This document shows, piece after piece, positions 47,700 to 58,370 of a stretch of DNA of 64,000 nucleotides. The notes beneath the pieces were generated by a model that saw only the letters and a program-made list of their open reading frames with translations, did no database searches and was not told the origin of the DNA. The stretch is from Paraburkholderia bannensis NBRC 103871 (GTDB taxonomy: Bacteria; Pseudomonadota; Gammaproteobacteria; Burkholderiales; Burkholderiaceae), in assembly GCF_000685015.1 (NCBI RefSeq), contig NZ_BAYA01000022.1, positions 62,001-126,000 on the forward strand. Direction: 5' to 3'. Within the stretch, counting starts at the first letter, position 1, and each line of letters begins with the position of its first letter. The position numbers and the translations under genes are program-made.

Positions 47700-49904
47700 T
47701 CAAGCGTTACGGTCCGTCCCGTGGTTGTCTGCGCCTGAGTTCCCGGGCGGGGCGCCCAGGGTGCGCGAGACCATTTCACGGGTGCGGGCAAACTCTTTCT
47801 CGAAATCGAGCGTGCGGCGCGCGGTCGACATCGCCATGATGACGTCGACGCCCTGTCCGTTCGTCCCGCTGCGCTCTTTCAGCCAGAACCACAGACGGCG
47901 CTCGCGCACATAGAACATCGAGAAGATGCCGAGCACGAGCAACAGGCTGCCAAGATACACGACTTTCTTGCCAGGCGCGCGCGTCAACTGAAATACCGAA
48001 GCTTGCACCTGCTTGAATGAATCGAGCTGTAGATAGATAGGCGATCCGTACAGGAAACTGTCCGAAACAGCGTTGATCGAGTCCTGCACGAAGCGCGCGG
48101 ACTGGGCGTCGGGCGTGAGCGCGGGCTCGCCGGCCTGCGCGCGCGCGAGCTGCCAGAGATCCCACGTCGCGCCTTCGAGCATGCGCAGCAGCAGGCCTGC
48201 GGCCTTTTCCTGCTGGTCTTTCGGCACCGATTTGTCGATGAAGCCCGCGACCGCCTGGAAGCCGCCCATCTGCGACTTCGGTGCGCCTTGCATGGACGGA
48301 TCGGTGCCCGAGAAAAGGGTCAGCACGCGCGAGGCGCTGTCTTCCAGATGCTGCTGGAGATCGCGGTTCGAATCGGGGACTGAGCGCGCGGCGAACTGAT
48401 GCGCCGCCTGCGCGCGCAGCTTCGGATCTTCGAACGCGGCGCGCAGCAGCATCCACTCCTTCATCGTGCCGCCTGCGTCGGCGGGAATGCGCAGGTAGCG
48501 GAACGGCTCGTCCGGGTTCTCGCGCATGCCCGCGAGGAACATGCGCTCGCCGCTTACGTCGACGGGCAGCATGTAGTTGTTGTACTCGCGCGCCTGGCCG
48601 TCCTTGTCGCGCACCTTGTATTGCACCGACGGCCCGACGTTATGCAGGTCGAGCGGCTTTGACGTCTTCGCGCCGGAGCCCAGACGTTCGTCGAACGCCT
48701 CCTTCAGGCTCTGGTGCGCGACGCCGCGGGCATCGTTCTGGCCGCTGCCGTTCGACGTGTTTTCGACGTTGATGGCGCGGAAATCGGCGAATTCGATAGT
48801 CTGGCCATCGACGCCCGGCACGCTCTGCCCCGCCGGCAGCTTGAGCGGCGCCGAATTGCCGATCGTGCCGCCGAACGGGAAGCTCTGCGCGCTCGCGCCG
48901 CTCATCGGCCACGCGGTCATCTGCATCTGCGAGCCGCCGTCCTGGAAGCTCGACTGGTAAATCGACACGCCGTCGTACTCGAACGGCTCGTTGACCTCGA
49001 TGCGCGCCGGAATGCGCTGGCCCGTCTTGTGATCGATCACGACGATGTCGCTCGCGAACAGCTTGGGCATGCCCGTCGAGTAGTAATCGACGATGAACTT
49101 GTTGAGCTGGATCGAGAACGGCAGATCCTGGATGAGCGAGCCGTCGGGCTGGTTCAGGATCGCCGTGGAGACGTACTGGCCTTCGGGCACCCACGCGTAG
49201 CCGCGGAAGGTGGGATTCGACTGCGAGAGACGGTGTTCGGGCGCGATGTCGTTGATGACGGCGTTGCTGCGGATCGGCGACTTGTCGAACAGCCACATCT
49301 GGAATTTGATCGGCAGATTGCTGTCGAGCAGCCCGCCAATACAGATCACCACGATGGCCAGGTGCGCAAAGATGTAGCCGATCTTGGTGAGCGCGCCGCG
49401 CTTGCCCGCGATCAGCGTTGCGCCTTCGGTTTCGCGCGTGACGAAGCGATAGCCCATGCGCTGCGCAAGCTTGCCGAGCTTCGCGGCGGTTTCCTCGCGG
49501 GTCGCGCCTTCGAGCGCGAACTCGCCCTTGTGATGGAACGCGCGCAGGCTGCCTTCGCGCACCTTGTCCTTCCAGCTGCGCATATCGGCGATCATCTTCG
49601 GGCCGTTGCGGATCACGCACAGCGAGATCGACACCACGAGAAAGCCAAGGATAGTCATGAACCACCACGCGCTATAGACCGTGTAGAGGCTCAGCGAGCG
49701 GAAGATGTCAGCCCAGAACGGGCCGAACTGATTGACGTAGTTCGGGTACGGGTCATCCTGCGTGAGCACCGTGCCGATGATGCTCGCGATCGCCAGCACC
49801 ACCAGCAGTGCAATGGCGAAGCGCATCGAACTGAGCAGCTCGATTGCGCTTCTCACCGCCTTCTGGCGGACATTCAACTGCAAACCCTGCGTGGTGACGC
49901 TCAT
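47700..49904 (-). CDS. resB: Cytochrome c biogenesis protein ResB
   Basis: Partner of CcsB in system II cytochrome c maturation, 734 residues. Three membrane segments near the N-terminus (MRFAIALLVVLAIASIIGTVL; WFMTILGFLVVSISLCVI; IGYIFAHLAIVVICIGGLLDSNLP) precede a large periplasmic domain of about 450 residues, and a final membrane segment (VVYLGSLLLVLGIFSMFYVRERR). It lies between cytochrome c4 and ccsB, which is a sensible functional cluster. Confidence 0.94.
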   Translation of the reverse strand: MSVTTQGLQLNVRQKAVRSAIELLSSMRFAIALLVVLAIASIIGTVLTQDDPYPNYVNQFGPFWADIFRSLSLYTVYSAWWFMTILGFLVVSISLCVIRNGPKMIADMRSWKDKVREGSLRAFHHKGEFALEGATREETAAKLGKLAQRMGYRFVTRETEGATLIAGKRGALTKIGYIFAHLAIVVICIGGLLDSNLPIKFQMWLFDKSPIRSNAVINDIAPEHRLSQSNPTFRGYAWVPEGQYVSTAILNQPDGSLIQDLPFSIQLNKFIVDYYSTGMPKLFASDIVVIDHKTGQRIPARIEVNEPFEYDGVSIYQSSFQDGGSQMQMTAWPMSGASAQSFPFGGTIGNSAPLKLPAGQSVPGVDGQTIEFADFRAINVENTSNGSGQNDARGVAHQSLKEAFDERLGSGAKTSKPLDLHNVGPSVQYKVRDKDGQAREYNNYMLPVDVSGERMFLAGMRENPDEPFRYLRIPADAGGTMKEWMLLRAAFEDPKLRAQAAHQFAARSVPDSNRDLQQHLEDSASRVLTLFSGTDPSMQGAPKSQMGGFQAVAGFIDKSVPKDQQEKAAGLLLRMLEGATWDLWQLARAQAGEPALTPDAQSARFVQDSINAVSDSFLYGSPIYLQLDSFKQVQASVFQLTRAPGKKVVYLGSLLLVLGIFSMFYVRERRLWFWLKERSGTNGQGVDVIMAMSTARRTLDFEKEFARTREMVSRTLGAPPGNSGADNHGTDRNA

Positions 49905-49957
49905 TCAAACTCCGCTTCTCGTTCCCGCTTCTTGTTCCATCCGACCGCCATGCGTTC

Positions 49958-49996
49958 CGGCTGCATCGGCTGCACCGGCTGCATTACCGGCTGCAT
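49958..49996. repeat. Short imperfect CGGCTGCAT repeat
   Basis: Four copies of CGGCTGCA(T) occur at 49958, 49967, 49976 and 49988 in the gap between resB and cytochrome c4. It is a low-order repeat with no visible role. Confidence 0.5.
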
Positions 49997-50002
49997 GACA
50001 GC

Positions 50003-50053
50003 AAAAAAGGGTGCGGGTCCGCCGCATCCGCACGGCGCCCACACCCTTTTCTT
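50003..50053 (-). terminator. Intrinsic terminator after cytochrome c4
   Basis: On the minus strand GGGTGTGGG pairs with CCCGCACCC, with an inner CGCCG/CGGCG stem, followed by TTTTTT. It separates cytochrome c4 from resB. Confidence 0.75.
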
Positions 50054-50112
50054 GTTCTTCGACCGCTTGCCCCGCCGCCGTGAGCCTACACGCGTGCCAG
50101 GTCAATATCGGG

Positions 50113-50778
50113 TCAATGCAGACCGGCAGCGTAATCGGCGACGGCCTTGATTTCGTCGTCCGAGAGACGGTGCGCGATCTGGCGCATCGGCTCGTTATTG
50201 TTACGCGTGCCCTGCTGGAATGCCTGCAACTGCGCGACCACGTATTCCGACCATTGGCCCGACAGGCGCGGATACTGGACGGGGATGCCCTGCCCGGTCG
50301 GGCCGTGGCAGGCCGCGCACGCCGGCACGCCCTTGTCTGCGATGCCGGCGCGCCAGATCTTCTGGCCTTCCGGCACGGTCTTCGCGTCGCGTGCGAAACC
50401 GGGCTTGGGCGTCTGCGAGGCGAACCAGGCAGCGACGTTGATCATATCCTGATCTGAAAGCGCGCTGGCGAAGCCAGCCATAATCGCATTATTACGCGCA
50501 GGGGGCTTGCCACCAGGCTGCGGCTTGAAATCCTTGAGTTCTTTGACGAGATATTCGGCGTGCTGACCCGCCAGTTTGGGATACGCGCCGCCCGTGCTGT
50601 TGCCGTCGGCCGCGTGGCACGCCGCGCAGACCTGCGCCGCGATTGCCTGCCCCCGGGCGAGGTCGGGCTTGGCCGGAGTCGCCGGGTCAGCCGCCATCGC
50701 CATGATCGAAACACCTGCTGTGAGACCTGCCGCTATCGCAAATTCGAGTGCCTTCCATGACTTGCTCAGTCGATTCAT
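50113..50778 (-). CDS. Di-heme cytochrome c4
   Basis: Periplasmic or membrane-held electron carrier with two heme sites: CAACH at 51-55 and a second CAACH in VPACAACHGPTGQG near 153. It has 221 residues, with a signal segment (FAIAAGLTAGVSIMAMAA). Heme-ligand Met candidates are in NNAIMAGFASALS and NNEPMRQIAHRLS. Such proteins feed terminal oxidases. It lies upstream of the ResB/CcsB maturation genes. Confidence 0.92.
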   Translation of the reverse strand: MNRLSKSWKALEFAIAAGLTAGVSIMAMAADPATPAKPDLARGQAIAAQVCAACHAADGNSTGGAYPKLAGQHAEYLVKELKDFKPQPGGKPPARNNAIMAGFASALSDQDMINVAAWFASQTPKPGFARDAKTVPEGQKIWRAGIADKGVPACAACHGPTGQGIPVQYPRLSGQWSEYVVAQLQAFQQGTRNNNEPMRQIAHRLSDDEIKAVADYAAGLH

Positions 50779-51014
50779 TCGCGCACCTTGTTTCGTCTTG
50801 TGGGAATCAGGTTCTGCAAACTACGACAGCGACCGATCTACCTCGAAAGGCCCGCGCCGGCCTCACGGGTATTCAGTAAACCGTCGCATTGTACAATAGC
50901 GCGCAAGGCGCCACCGCGCCAGTCGGGCCTCTCCCCGATATCTCAAGATCCTTCCCGGGCTCCTCCGGGCTTGGCGGACCCACCGCCTCGTTATTTCATA
51001 GTGTGGTCCTCACG

Positions 51015-51683
51015 ATGGCCTTCCTGCTGCATCAAGCCCGTTTCTTCACGACGGTGAATCATCTGCGCGATCTGCCCGCCACGGCGCGGCCCGAGGTCGC
51101 CTTCGCCGGGCGCTCGAACGCAGGCAAATCCACCGCCATCAATCTGCTGTGCAACCAGAAGCGCCTCGCCTTCGCGTCGAAGACGCCTGGCCGCACGCAG
51201 CACATCAACTATTTCTCGGTGGGCCCCGCCGACGAACCGGCCGGCTATCTGGTCGACTTGCCGGGCTACGGTTACGCCGAGGTGCCGGAAGCAGCCAAGC
51301 AGCATTGGCAGCAACTGCTGGCGCTCTACCTGCAAACGCGTGCGCAGTTGACCGGTCTCGTGCTGATGATGGACGCGCGCCGCCCGCTCACCGAACTCGA
51401 CCGCCGCATGATCGAGTGGTTCGAGCCGTCCGGCAAACCGATTCACGCACTCCTGACGAAGTGCGACAAATTGACGCGTCAGGAATGCGTGCTGGCGCTG
51501 CGCAATACGAACAAGGAATTCGACGAATATCGCAAGCAGGGTTACCAGGGGAAGCTCAGCGTCCAGCTTTTCTCGGCGCTCAAGCGCGTCGGGCTCGATG
51601 AGGCGCACGCCGTCATCGAAAGCTGGATCGCGCCCCAGACCAACCTCGGCGAAACGGACGAATCGGACAAACCGGCGTCCTGA
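51015..51683 (+). CDS. engB: Ribosome-biogenesis GTPase EngB (YihA/YsxC)
   Basis: GTPase needed for 50S subunit assembly, 222 residues. G1 GRSNAGKST, G2 TPGRTQ, G3 DLPGYGYAE, G4 TKCD and G5 FSALKR are all present. The start MAFLLHQARFF matches the family; the ribosome site is weak. A TACAAT box at 50892-50897 may be its -10. The gene is divergent from cytochrome c4. Confidence 0.94.
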   Translation: MAFLLHQARFFTTVNHLRDLPATARPEVAFAGRSNAGKSTAINLLCNQKRLAFASKTPGRTQHINYFSVGPADEPAGYLVDLPGYGYAEVPEAAKQHWQQLLALYLQTRAQLTGLVLMMDARRPLTELDRRMIEWFEPSGKPIHALLTKCDKLTRQECVLALRNTNKEFDEYRKQGYQGKLSVQLFSALKRVGLDEAHAVIESWIAPQTNLGETDESDKPAS

Positions 51684-52048
51684 TCGATCGTCTGAAGTGA
51701 CCAGCGGCGGCGGGTTCCTCGCCGTCGCGCCCTGCCTCCCCGGTTTTCTGTCCCCCAGCGTGCGCAAGCCCACATAGCCGTGGCTGCGCACCGCCTTCGC
51801 CTGCTCTTCAGCTGCTCATTTCGCAGGCAAATTTCATGCAAAACGCAATTTTTGGCGGCGCATAAAAAAACCCGCCGTAAGTACCGGCGGGTTAAACAGC
51901 CTTATCGAAAAACGACAGGCACCCGCTCAGGGAGGAGAAGCGGGGAGTCTGGCGCAAGGCGCCTCGCTCGATCGGTATGATATACCATTGTCCTGAAAAG
52001 TTTCCTGCGCTCCGGAAGCGCGTTTTGTTTCAAGATAATCCCGCCGAC
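51684..52048. other. engB-hemB intergenic region
   Basis: 365 bases with no protein gene. The second half carries the hemB promoter region on the plus strand and a candidate small RNA on the minus strand. Around 51974-51986 there is the near-palindrome GGTAT-GAT-ATACC. Confidence 0.6.
51866..51970 (-). ncRNA. Candidate antisense-strand small RNA with a C-rich loop
   Basis: Read on the minus strand: a possible -10 TATCAT (51982-51977), then the hairpin GGCGC-CTT-GCGCC (51963-51951), the hairpin CCCGCT-TCTCCTCCCTG-AGCGGG (51944-51922) and a terminator AACCCGCCG...CGGCGGGTT followed by TTTTTT. That terminator has its T-run only on this strand, while both neighbouring genes are on the plus strand. 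The loop CUCCUCCC could pair with Shine-Dalgarno sequences. The -35 is poor. I do not recognise a known family. Confidence 0.45.
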
Positions 52049-53047
<999 letters not shown>

Positions 53048-53080
53048 GCTCCGCGCAGCTTTACGGGCAGTACGCCATGC

Positions 53081-53112
53081 AAAAAGGCACGTCGGAAGAC
53101 GTGCCTTTTTAG
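53081..53112 (+). terminator. Bidirectional terminator between hemB and dsbD
   Basis: AAAAAGGCACGTC and GACGTGCCTTTTT form a 13-bp stem with a GGAA loop. Confidence 0.94.
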
Positions 53113-53165
53113 TTTGTGCGCGGCTTGTGGTGGCTCGTGCGCAGATAATACGGTGTGCCGACGAT

Positions 53166-55139
53166 TTACGACTGGCCGCCCGGCAGGTTGAGCAGGTTGC
53201 GCGACGGCACCGTCGATGCCGCAGGCGTTTGCGCTTCGACGCCCGTAGCCGAAGACGATGCCGGTGTCGCAATGCGATCGAGTCGCGCGAGGAATTTATC
53301 GGCGTTCTCGTAGCCGACCACGCGCAATACTTCGTTGCCCTTCGCATCGAAGAAGATGATGCCCGGCGGGCCGAACAGGCCGAAGCGCTTGAGCAGCGCC
53401 TGATCGTCTGTGCTATTGGCCGTCACGTCCGCGCGCAGCAGACCCAGTTGCGCCAGGCGCGCCTGCACGCGCGGGTCGCTGAAGGTGAACTTCTCCATTT
53501 CCTTGCAGCTCACGCACCAGTCGGCGTAGAAGTCGAGCATCGAAGGCTTGCCTGCCGCCTTGAGCGCCGCGTCGAGCTGGCCCGAGGAACGCACGGACGC
53601 AAACGCCAGCGCATCGGCCTGGGCACTCGCTGTTTGCGGCGCACCCGCAGCGCCGTCATGCGCAGCCAGCACGGCGAGCGGGCGCAACGGATCGGTCGAG
53701 CCCGCCGCCAGTCCGACGATGAGCGTCGCGGCCCAGATCGCGAACGCCGCTCCCAACCCGCGGCCAAGGCGACGCCAGACATTGGCCGGGCCGGAGTTCG
53801 GCGTGAACAGGCCGAGCGACGCGGCAGCCAGCAGCAGCCATAGCGCGGCAAGCAACATCTGCGCGGTCGCGCCCAGCACCGGCCAGACGATCCAGAGCGC
53901 CGCCGCGAGCAGCACGACGCCGAAGAACACCTTCACGCCGTCCATCCAGGTGCCCGCACGCGGCAGCAACGTGCCCGCCCCCAGGCCGAGAATCATGAGC
54001 GGCACGCCCAGACCCATGCCCATCGCGAACAGCGCCGCGCCGCCCAGCACGGCGTTGCCCGTGTGCGCGATGAAGGCGAGCACCGCGAACAGCGGCGCGG
54101 TCATGCAGGCGCCAACCACGAGCGCCGAAAGCGCCCCCATCAGCGCGACGGCGGCAAACTTGCCGCCCGAGCGGCCCTGCGACGCGCGCGACGCGCCGTC
54201 CTGCCAGCGCTGCGGCAGCGCGATGTCGTAACCCGCGATCAGCATGACGGCGAAGGCGGCCAGCAACACGGCGAACGCGCCGAGCACCCACGGGTTCTGC
54301 AACCACGCGCCAAGGCTCTGCCCGACCAGCGCGGCGGCAATGCCGAGCACGGTGTACACGAGCGCCATGCCAAGCACGTAGACGAACGACAGCGAAAAGC
54401 CACGCGCGCGCGTCACTTTGGCACCCTCGCCGACGATGATCGCCGAGAGAATCGGGATCATCGGATACGAGCACGGCAGCAGGCTCAGCACCATGCCCGC
54501 GACGAAGTACAGGCCGACCACGGCGAAGAAGCCGCCGCCTTGCAGCAGCGATTGCGCGTAGTCGGCGCTGGTTGCGCGCTCGTACCAGGGTTGGGTGTTA
54601 TCGGCTGCTGCGGACGAGGCCGCGCTGCCCTGAACCGCACCAGCGCCTGCGCCAGCCGCTTGCAGCGCCGCGCCGCTCACGTGGTAGACGTGCTCGGCGG
54701 GCGGATAGCAGATGCCCGCGTCGGCGCAACCCTGCGAGGTCACGGCCAGATCGAACGCACCGCTCGCCGACTTCACCGGCACATGGATCGTCAGTTCGTT
54801 GCGATAGGTCTCGACGTTCTTGTTGAAGGTCGTGTCGAACTTCACATGGCCGGGCGGAATCTGCGCGTCGCCCAGCGTCGCCGTCCCGTTGCGCGCCGCG
54901 AAAGCGAAGCGCTCGCGGTACATGTAGTAGCCATCGGCGATCTTGAAGTGGACGTCCACCATGCCCGGTTCCTCGCTCGCGCTGAACGTGAAAGCCTGGT
55001 CGGGCGGCAGGAAGTCGTCGTCGGCATGCGCCGGGGCCGCGCCGAACAGCAGCGGCAGCAGGCAACCGATGAACGCGAGCAGTGCGAGGAACGGGGCGTA
55101 CGGCGCGGCGCGCAGGCGCCGATCGAAGCGGTTAGACAT
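53166..55139 (-). CDS. dsbD: Thiol:disulfide interchange protein DsbD
   Basis: Moves reducing power from cytoplasmic thioredoxin across the membrane to periplasmic partners. It has 657 residues: signal peptide, N-terminal domain with GCADAGICYPP, eight membrane segments with the two membrane cysteines in LLPCSYPMIPIL and GACMTAPLF, and a C-terminal thioredoxin-like domain with ADWCVSCKEMEKFTF. The start overlaps the cutA stop by 8 bases. Functionally it fits the nearby cytochrome c maturation genes. Confidence 0.95.
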   Translation of the reverse strand: MSNRFDRRLRAAPYAPFLALLAFIGCLLPLLFGAAPAHADDDFLPPDQAFTFSASEEPGMVDVHFKIADGYYMYRERFAFAARNGTATLGDAQIPPGHVKFDTTFNKNVETYRNELTIHVPVKSASGAFDLAVTSQGCADAGICYPPAEHVYHVSGAALQAAGAGAGAVQGSAASSAAADNTQPWYERATSADYAQSLLQGGGFFAVVGLYFVAGMVLSLLPCSYPMIPILSAIIVGEGAKVTRARGFSLSFVYVLGMALVYTVLGIAAALVGQSLGAWLQNPWVLGAFAVLLAAFAVMLIAGYDIALPQRWQDGASRASQGRSGGKFAAVALMGALSALVVGACMTAPLFAVLAFIAHTGNAVLGGAALFAMGMGLGVPLMILGLGAGTLLPRAGTWMDGVKVFFGVVLLAAALWIVWPVLGATAQMLLAALWLLLAAASLGLFTPNSGPANVWRRLGRGLGAAFAIWAATLIVGLAAGSTDPLRPLAVLAAHDGAAGAPQTASAQADALAFASVRSSGQLDAALKAAGKPSMLDFYADWCVSCKEMEKFTFSDPRVQARLAQLGLLRADVTANSTDDQALLKRFGLFGPPGIIFFDAKGNEVLRVVGYENADKFLARLDRIATPASSSATGVEAQTPAASTVPSRNLLNLPGGQS

Positions 55140-55464
55140 GAATGGGGCGCTGTGTCTCGGCATGAACCCACTGGCCGTAGGCGTGCGACGCCGTGACCTG
55201 CCACGAGAGAATCTCGGGCGTCTCGTAGGGATGCTGGGTCTGGATGAACTGTTCGAGCTCGGCCGCGCGCGCGAGGCCCGTCTTGAAGAGCAGCTGGATC
55301 TCGTCGCCGGACTCGATCACACCCTGCCAGTGATACTCGGAATGCACCGCACCCAGGCGCGTCACACAGGCCGCCAGGCGTGCTTCGAGCACCGCCTTCG
55401 ACAACTTGGCTGCGGTGTCCTCGTCGGGCACCGTGGTCAGCATCAGGGTCACATTGAGGGTCAC
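55132..55464 (-). CDS. cutA: Divalent-cation tolerance protein CutA
   Basis: A trimeric CutA1-fold protein of about 110 residues. LMLTTVPDEDTAAKLSKAVLEARLAACV and QTQHPYETPEILSW are diagnostic. A GTG start at 55464 with CCGGAG six bases upstream fits the family; an ATG at 55491 would add nine residues. Its biochemical function in bacteria is not settled. It precedes dsbD with an 8-base overlap, as in E. coli (cutA-dsbD). Confidence 0.9.
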   Translation of the reverse strand: MTLNVTLMLTTVPDEDTAAKLSKAVLEARLAACVTRLGAVHSEYHWQGVIESGDEIQLLFKTGLARAAELEQFIQTQHPYETPEILSWQVTASHAYGQWVHAETQRPIHV

Positions 55465-55624
55465 GACGAACTCCGGCAGGACGCCCCGCATGCTGCGCAC
55501 GACGGCGGGGACTCGGGAAGGCAGGACGCTATCGTACCACCGGCGTCGTTTGGCTTTGTTCATATGCCAGGCGGGTGCGCCGGTGTCTACAGGGAGCAAA
55601 CGCCTGGTCGCGTCGTTTATTCCA

Positions 55625-55668
55625 GCGCAGAAAACAAAAAGCCAGGCTCAGCCTGGCTTTTCGCGCGC
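55625..55668 (-). terminator. Terminator of the GH20 gene, copy of the rplQ terminator
   Basis: Stem AAAAGCCAGGC/GCCTGGCTTTT. With its flanks GCGCAGAAAACAAAAA and GCGCGCC it is nearly identical to the element at 58371-58417. The pair therefore forms direct repeats around the hexosaminidase gene. Confidence 0.9.
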
Positions 55669-55703
55669 CTCGCGGCACGCGGTCGAATGCGATCCGTGCG
55701 CTG

Positions 55704-58253
55704 TTAGTTGCCATTCAGCCTGAGCGACGGACGGACGACCGCGCCGGTGCGCTGCAATTTCGCGATCTCGCGCGTCTCCAGCACACGCATGAAGGCGGCC
55801 CAGTCCTGCGCCAACGCCGCCTTGTCGACCTTATCGGTGTCACCCAGCTTGAAACGCTCGCCCACGCGATACGGCAGTTCCCAGGACGCGCGATGCCACG
55901 ACCGCTCGGCCAGCGCGAGCAGACGCGGATACACCATGTACTCGAACAGCGCGTCGTTGCGGATCACCTCGGCCCACGCCTGCCCTTGCATGCCTTCAAT
56001 GTGCGGCGCGGCGCCTGCAGTCGTAATCTCGAACGGCTTGCCGTCGCGATCCGGCATGATTTCGGCGTTCTGCGGCAAGTTGTCGGGCGCAAGCGAGAAG
56101 ACCTTGAAACTGTCCGTCGCGTGCGAGCCCCAGTAATAGCCGCGCTCATGCGGGTCGATCGTGTACGGAAAATCGAAATAGAGGTAATCCGGCAACGCAA
56201 GCACGCCGCGATAGCCCTTCGCGCTCCACGACTGAACCGTGTCCGCACCGCCCCAGTAGAGCGTGTCCCAGAGCGTCACCATGACGCTGCCGGTCGCGAA
56301 GTCCTGCGGGCCATTGGCATGCTTCACGCCGTCCTGCCAGGCCGCCATCGCACCGATGCCATTGGCGCTGACAAGCTGGCTGACGCCAATCGCGAACGTC
56401 GTGGGCAATTCATCGACGGAAGCCACCTTGCCTTGCTGAACCCATGCCGTACACCACGGCGAGCGGGCCCACGGTTTGTCCTGGGCGGCGAGGTCGATGC
56501 GCCCCTTGCCGGCGTCGCTGCCGTCGAGCGCCTGAAAGCCCGCACCGAGCAGGATGTTTTTGGCTTCGTCGCCGCCAAAGTGCCAGACCGAAAGCGGTGC
56601 ACCTGCCTCGCGGTGCATCGCCGCGACTTCGCTAATGACCTTGCTGGCGAATCGGCGTGCGCTGTCGGAGCACGGATTGAGCGCCGTGCGCCGGTCATAG
56701 AACTGCACCGACGTGATATTCGACGTGTCCTGCGGATCCAGCAGACGATATTCATTGGCCGCCTGGTCATCGCCTTGCGCGTGGAACTTGCGGTAGCGCG
56801 CTTCCATCGACACCACGGCGGCGCGCGCGTGCGCGGGCATGTCGATTTCGGGGATGACTTCGATGAACCGATCCGAAGCGTAACGCACGAGCGCCACGTA
56901 GTCGGCCCGGCTCAGGTAGCCGCCGCCCGACTCATTGTTCGGCCCCGAAGCCAGTTGCGGCAGCAGACAGCGGTTCTCGTCGGGATCATGGCAACGCTGG
57001 CCGCCGATATCGGTGAGCTCGGGCAAGCCGGGAATCTGGATACGCCAGCCTTCGTCGTCGGAGAGATGCAGATGCAGGCGGTTGAGCTTGTAAGCGCTCA
57101 TCTGATCCATGAGCCGCTGAAGCGTCGCGGGATGGCGGAAGTTGCGCGCGAGGTCGACCATCATGCCGCGATGCACATAACGCGGTGCGTCTTCGATCGT
57201 GAGCGTCGGCACGCGGCCGCCGCCTGCGGGCGTCAGCGAAAACAGCGTCTGCACGCCGTAATAGACACCGGCGGCGTCATAGCCTTCGACCGTCACGCCG
57301 TCGCGCGTGATCGTCAGGCGATAGCCGCCCGAGACCGCCACATCGGCAGGCAATGCCGCAGGTGCGATGCGCCCGGTCACGGTGGTCTGCGCGCCCGTCA
57401 GCCCGAGCGTCGAAGCCCTCGCCTGCAAAGAGGCAAGTTGCCCGGCCTGAAGACCCGGCAACACAAGTGCCACGCCAGCGACACTCAGATCGCCGTCACC
57501 GGTTTGCTCACGCAGGACGGCAGGAACGGCGCGCGCTGCAACCTGCTGCGCGGACGGCGCCGCAGCCTCGGCGCGAGCACGCTGGATTTGCGCCGGCGTT
57601 TGCAGAAAATCGGCCGCGCTGTCCGCGGCGGGCGGCAGGCTTTCGACGTATTGCGTTTCGTCGTCGGTGTTGTTCGCCTTGAGAACAGCGGGCGCCGCGC
57701 CTTCGACCACGACATAGGCTCGTGGCAGCAAGTCGCTGTAGCGCCGATACCAGTACTCCCCAACGAAAGGCACTTCGAGGCGCTGCCCTGGCGCCAGCGT
57801 AAAGGCCCCGCTTGCGGGAGAAAGCGCATACAGGTCACCGGTGATGTGACGCCAGGCAATCGCAGCATTGTCGATGGCCAGCACGCGCCGGATGCTGTGC
57901 AGATAGAGCGTCCAGCCGCCCGCGCTGACCGGCTTTGAGCCGAGATTTTCGAGGATCAACCGCCCGCGCGCGCAACTCGCCCAGTCCGCGCCGAGGTTGG
58001 CGCATGAGACGCCCATCTGGCTCGCGTCATTGGTGTCGATGGCTACGCTCAGCTTCAGGCTGTCGGCGAGCATCCCTGCCTGAGCGCTCGCTGCCGTGGT
58101 GTCCACCGAACTGCCGCAGCCAGTGAGCGCGAGCACCGCGGCCAGCACACCAGGCACAAAGACGAACCGGATCGCCGAAGCCACCCTGCTGTTCGCCCCG
58201 TCACGCCCGCGATTACTACGGAATCCTAAAATACGTCCCGAACAATAAGACAT
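55704..58253 (-). CDS. Beta-N-acetylhexosaminidase lipoprotein (GH20)
   Basis: A large chitobiase-type enzyme, 849 residues, that removes terminal N-acetylhexosamine, for example from chitin oligosaccharides. A lipobox LTGC (Cys46) suggests membrane anchoring. Order: N-terminal carbohydrate-binding domain (about 65-200), GH20b domain (about 220-345), catalytic barrel from YVHRGMMVDLARNFR. The catalytic pair is Asp562-Glu563 in HFGGDEAKN; LHLHLSDDEGWRIQIPG is also typical. GGAGGAG precedes the ATG. It is bracketed by duplicated terminators between the ribosomal operon and cutA, which suggests insertion there. Confidence 0.92.
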   Translation of the reverse strand: MSYCSGRILGFRSNRGRDGANSRVASAIRFVFVPGVLAAVLALTGCGSSVDTTAASAQAGMLADSLKLSVAIDTNDASQMGVSCANLGADWASCARGRLILENLGSKPVSAGGWTLYLHSIRRVLAIDNAAIAWRHITGDLYALSPASGAFTLAPGQRLEVPFVGEYWYRRYSDLLPRAYVVVEGAAPAVLKANNTDDETQYVESLPPAADSAADFLQTPAQIQRARAEAAAPSAQQVAARAVPAVLREQTGDGDLSVAGVALVLPGLQAGQLASLQARASTLGLTGAQTTVTGRIAPAALPADVAVSGGYRLTITRDGVTVEGYDAAGVYYGVQTLFSLTPAGGGRVPTLTIEDAPRYVHRGMMVDLARNFRHPATLQRLMDQMSAYKLNRLHLHLSDDEGWRIQIPGLPELTDIGGQRCHDPDENRCLLPQLASGPNNESGGGYLSRADYVALVRYASDRFIEVIPEIDMPAHARAAVVSMEARYRKFHAQGDDQAANEYRLLDPQDTSNITSVQFYDRRTALNPCSDSARRFASKVISEVAAMHREAGAPLSVWHFGGDEAKNILLGAGFQALDGSDAGKGRIDLAAQDKPWARSPWCTAWVQQGKVASVDELPTTFAIGVSQLVSANGIGAMAAWQDGVKHANGPQDFATGSVMVTLWDTLYWGGADTVQSWSAKGYRGVLALPDYLYFDFPYTIDPHERGYYWGSHATDSFKVFSLAPDNLPQNAEIMPDRDGKPFEITTAGAAPHIEGMQGQAWAEVIRNDALFEYMVYPRLLALAERSWHRASWELPYRVGERFKLGDTDKVDKAALAQDWAAFMRVLETREIAKLQRTGAVVRPSLRLNGN

Positions 58254-58370
58254 GTCTCCTCCATGACTGGCGATGCTCGCTCAGACCCTTACTGTACGTT
58301 GACGTTTCGACGCGAACGTCGCGGTACATCAAGCTCGGCGGCATTTGGCGATGCGATTCGCTGCATGGAG

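Noticed and set aside
51977..52048. An upstream in-frame ATG for hemB adding 24 residues
   Set aside because: The added residues do not resemble HemB N-termini and the ATG has no ribosome site nearby; MSFYPHHRPRRMRRDDF is the family start.
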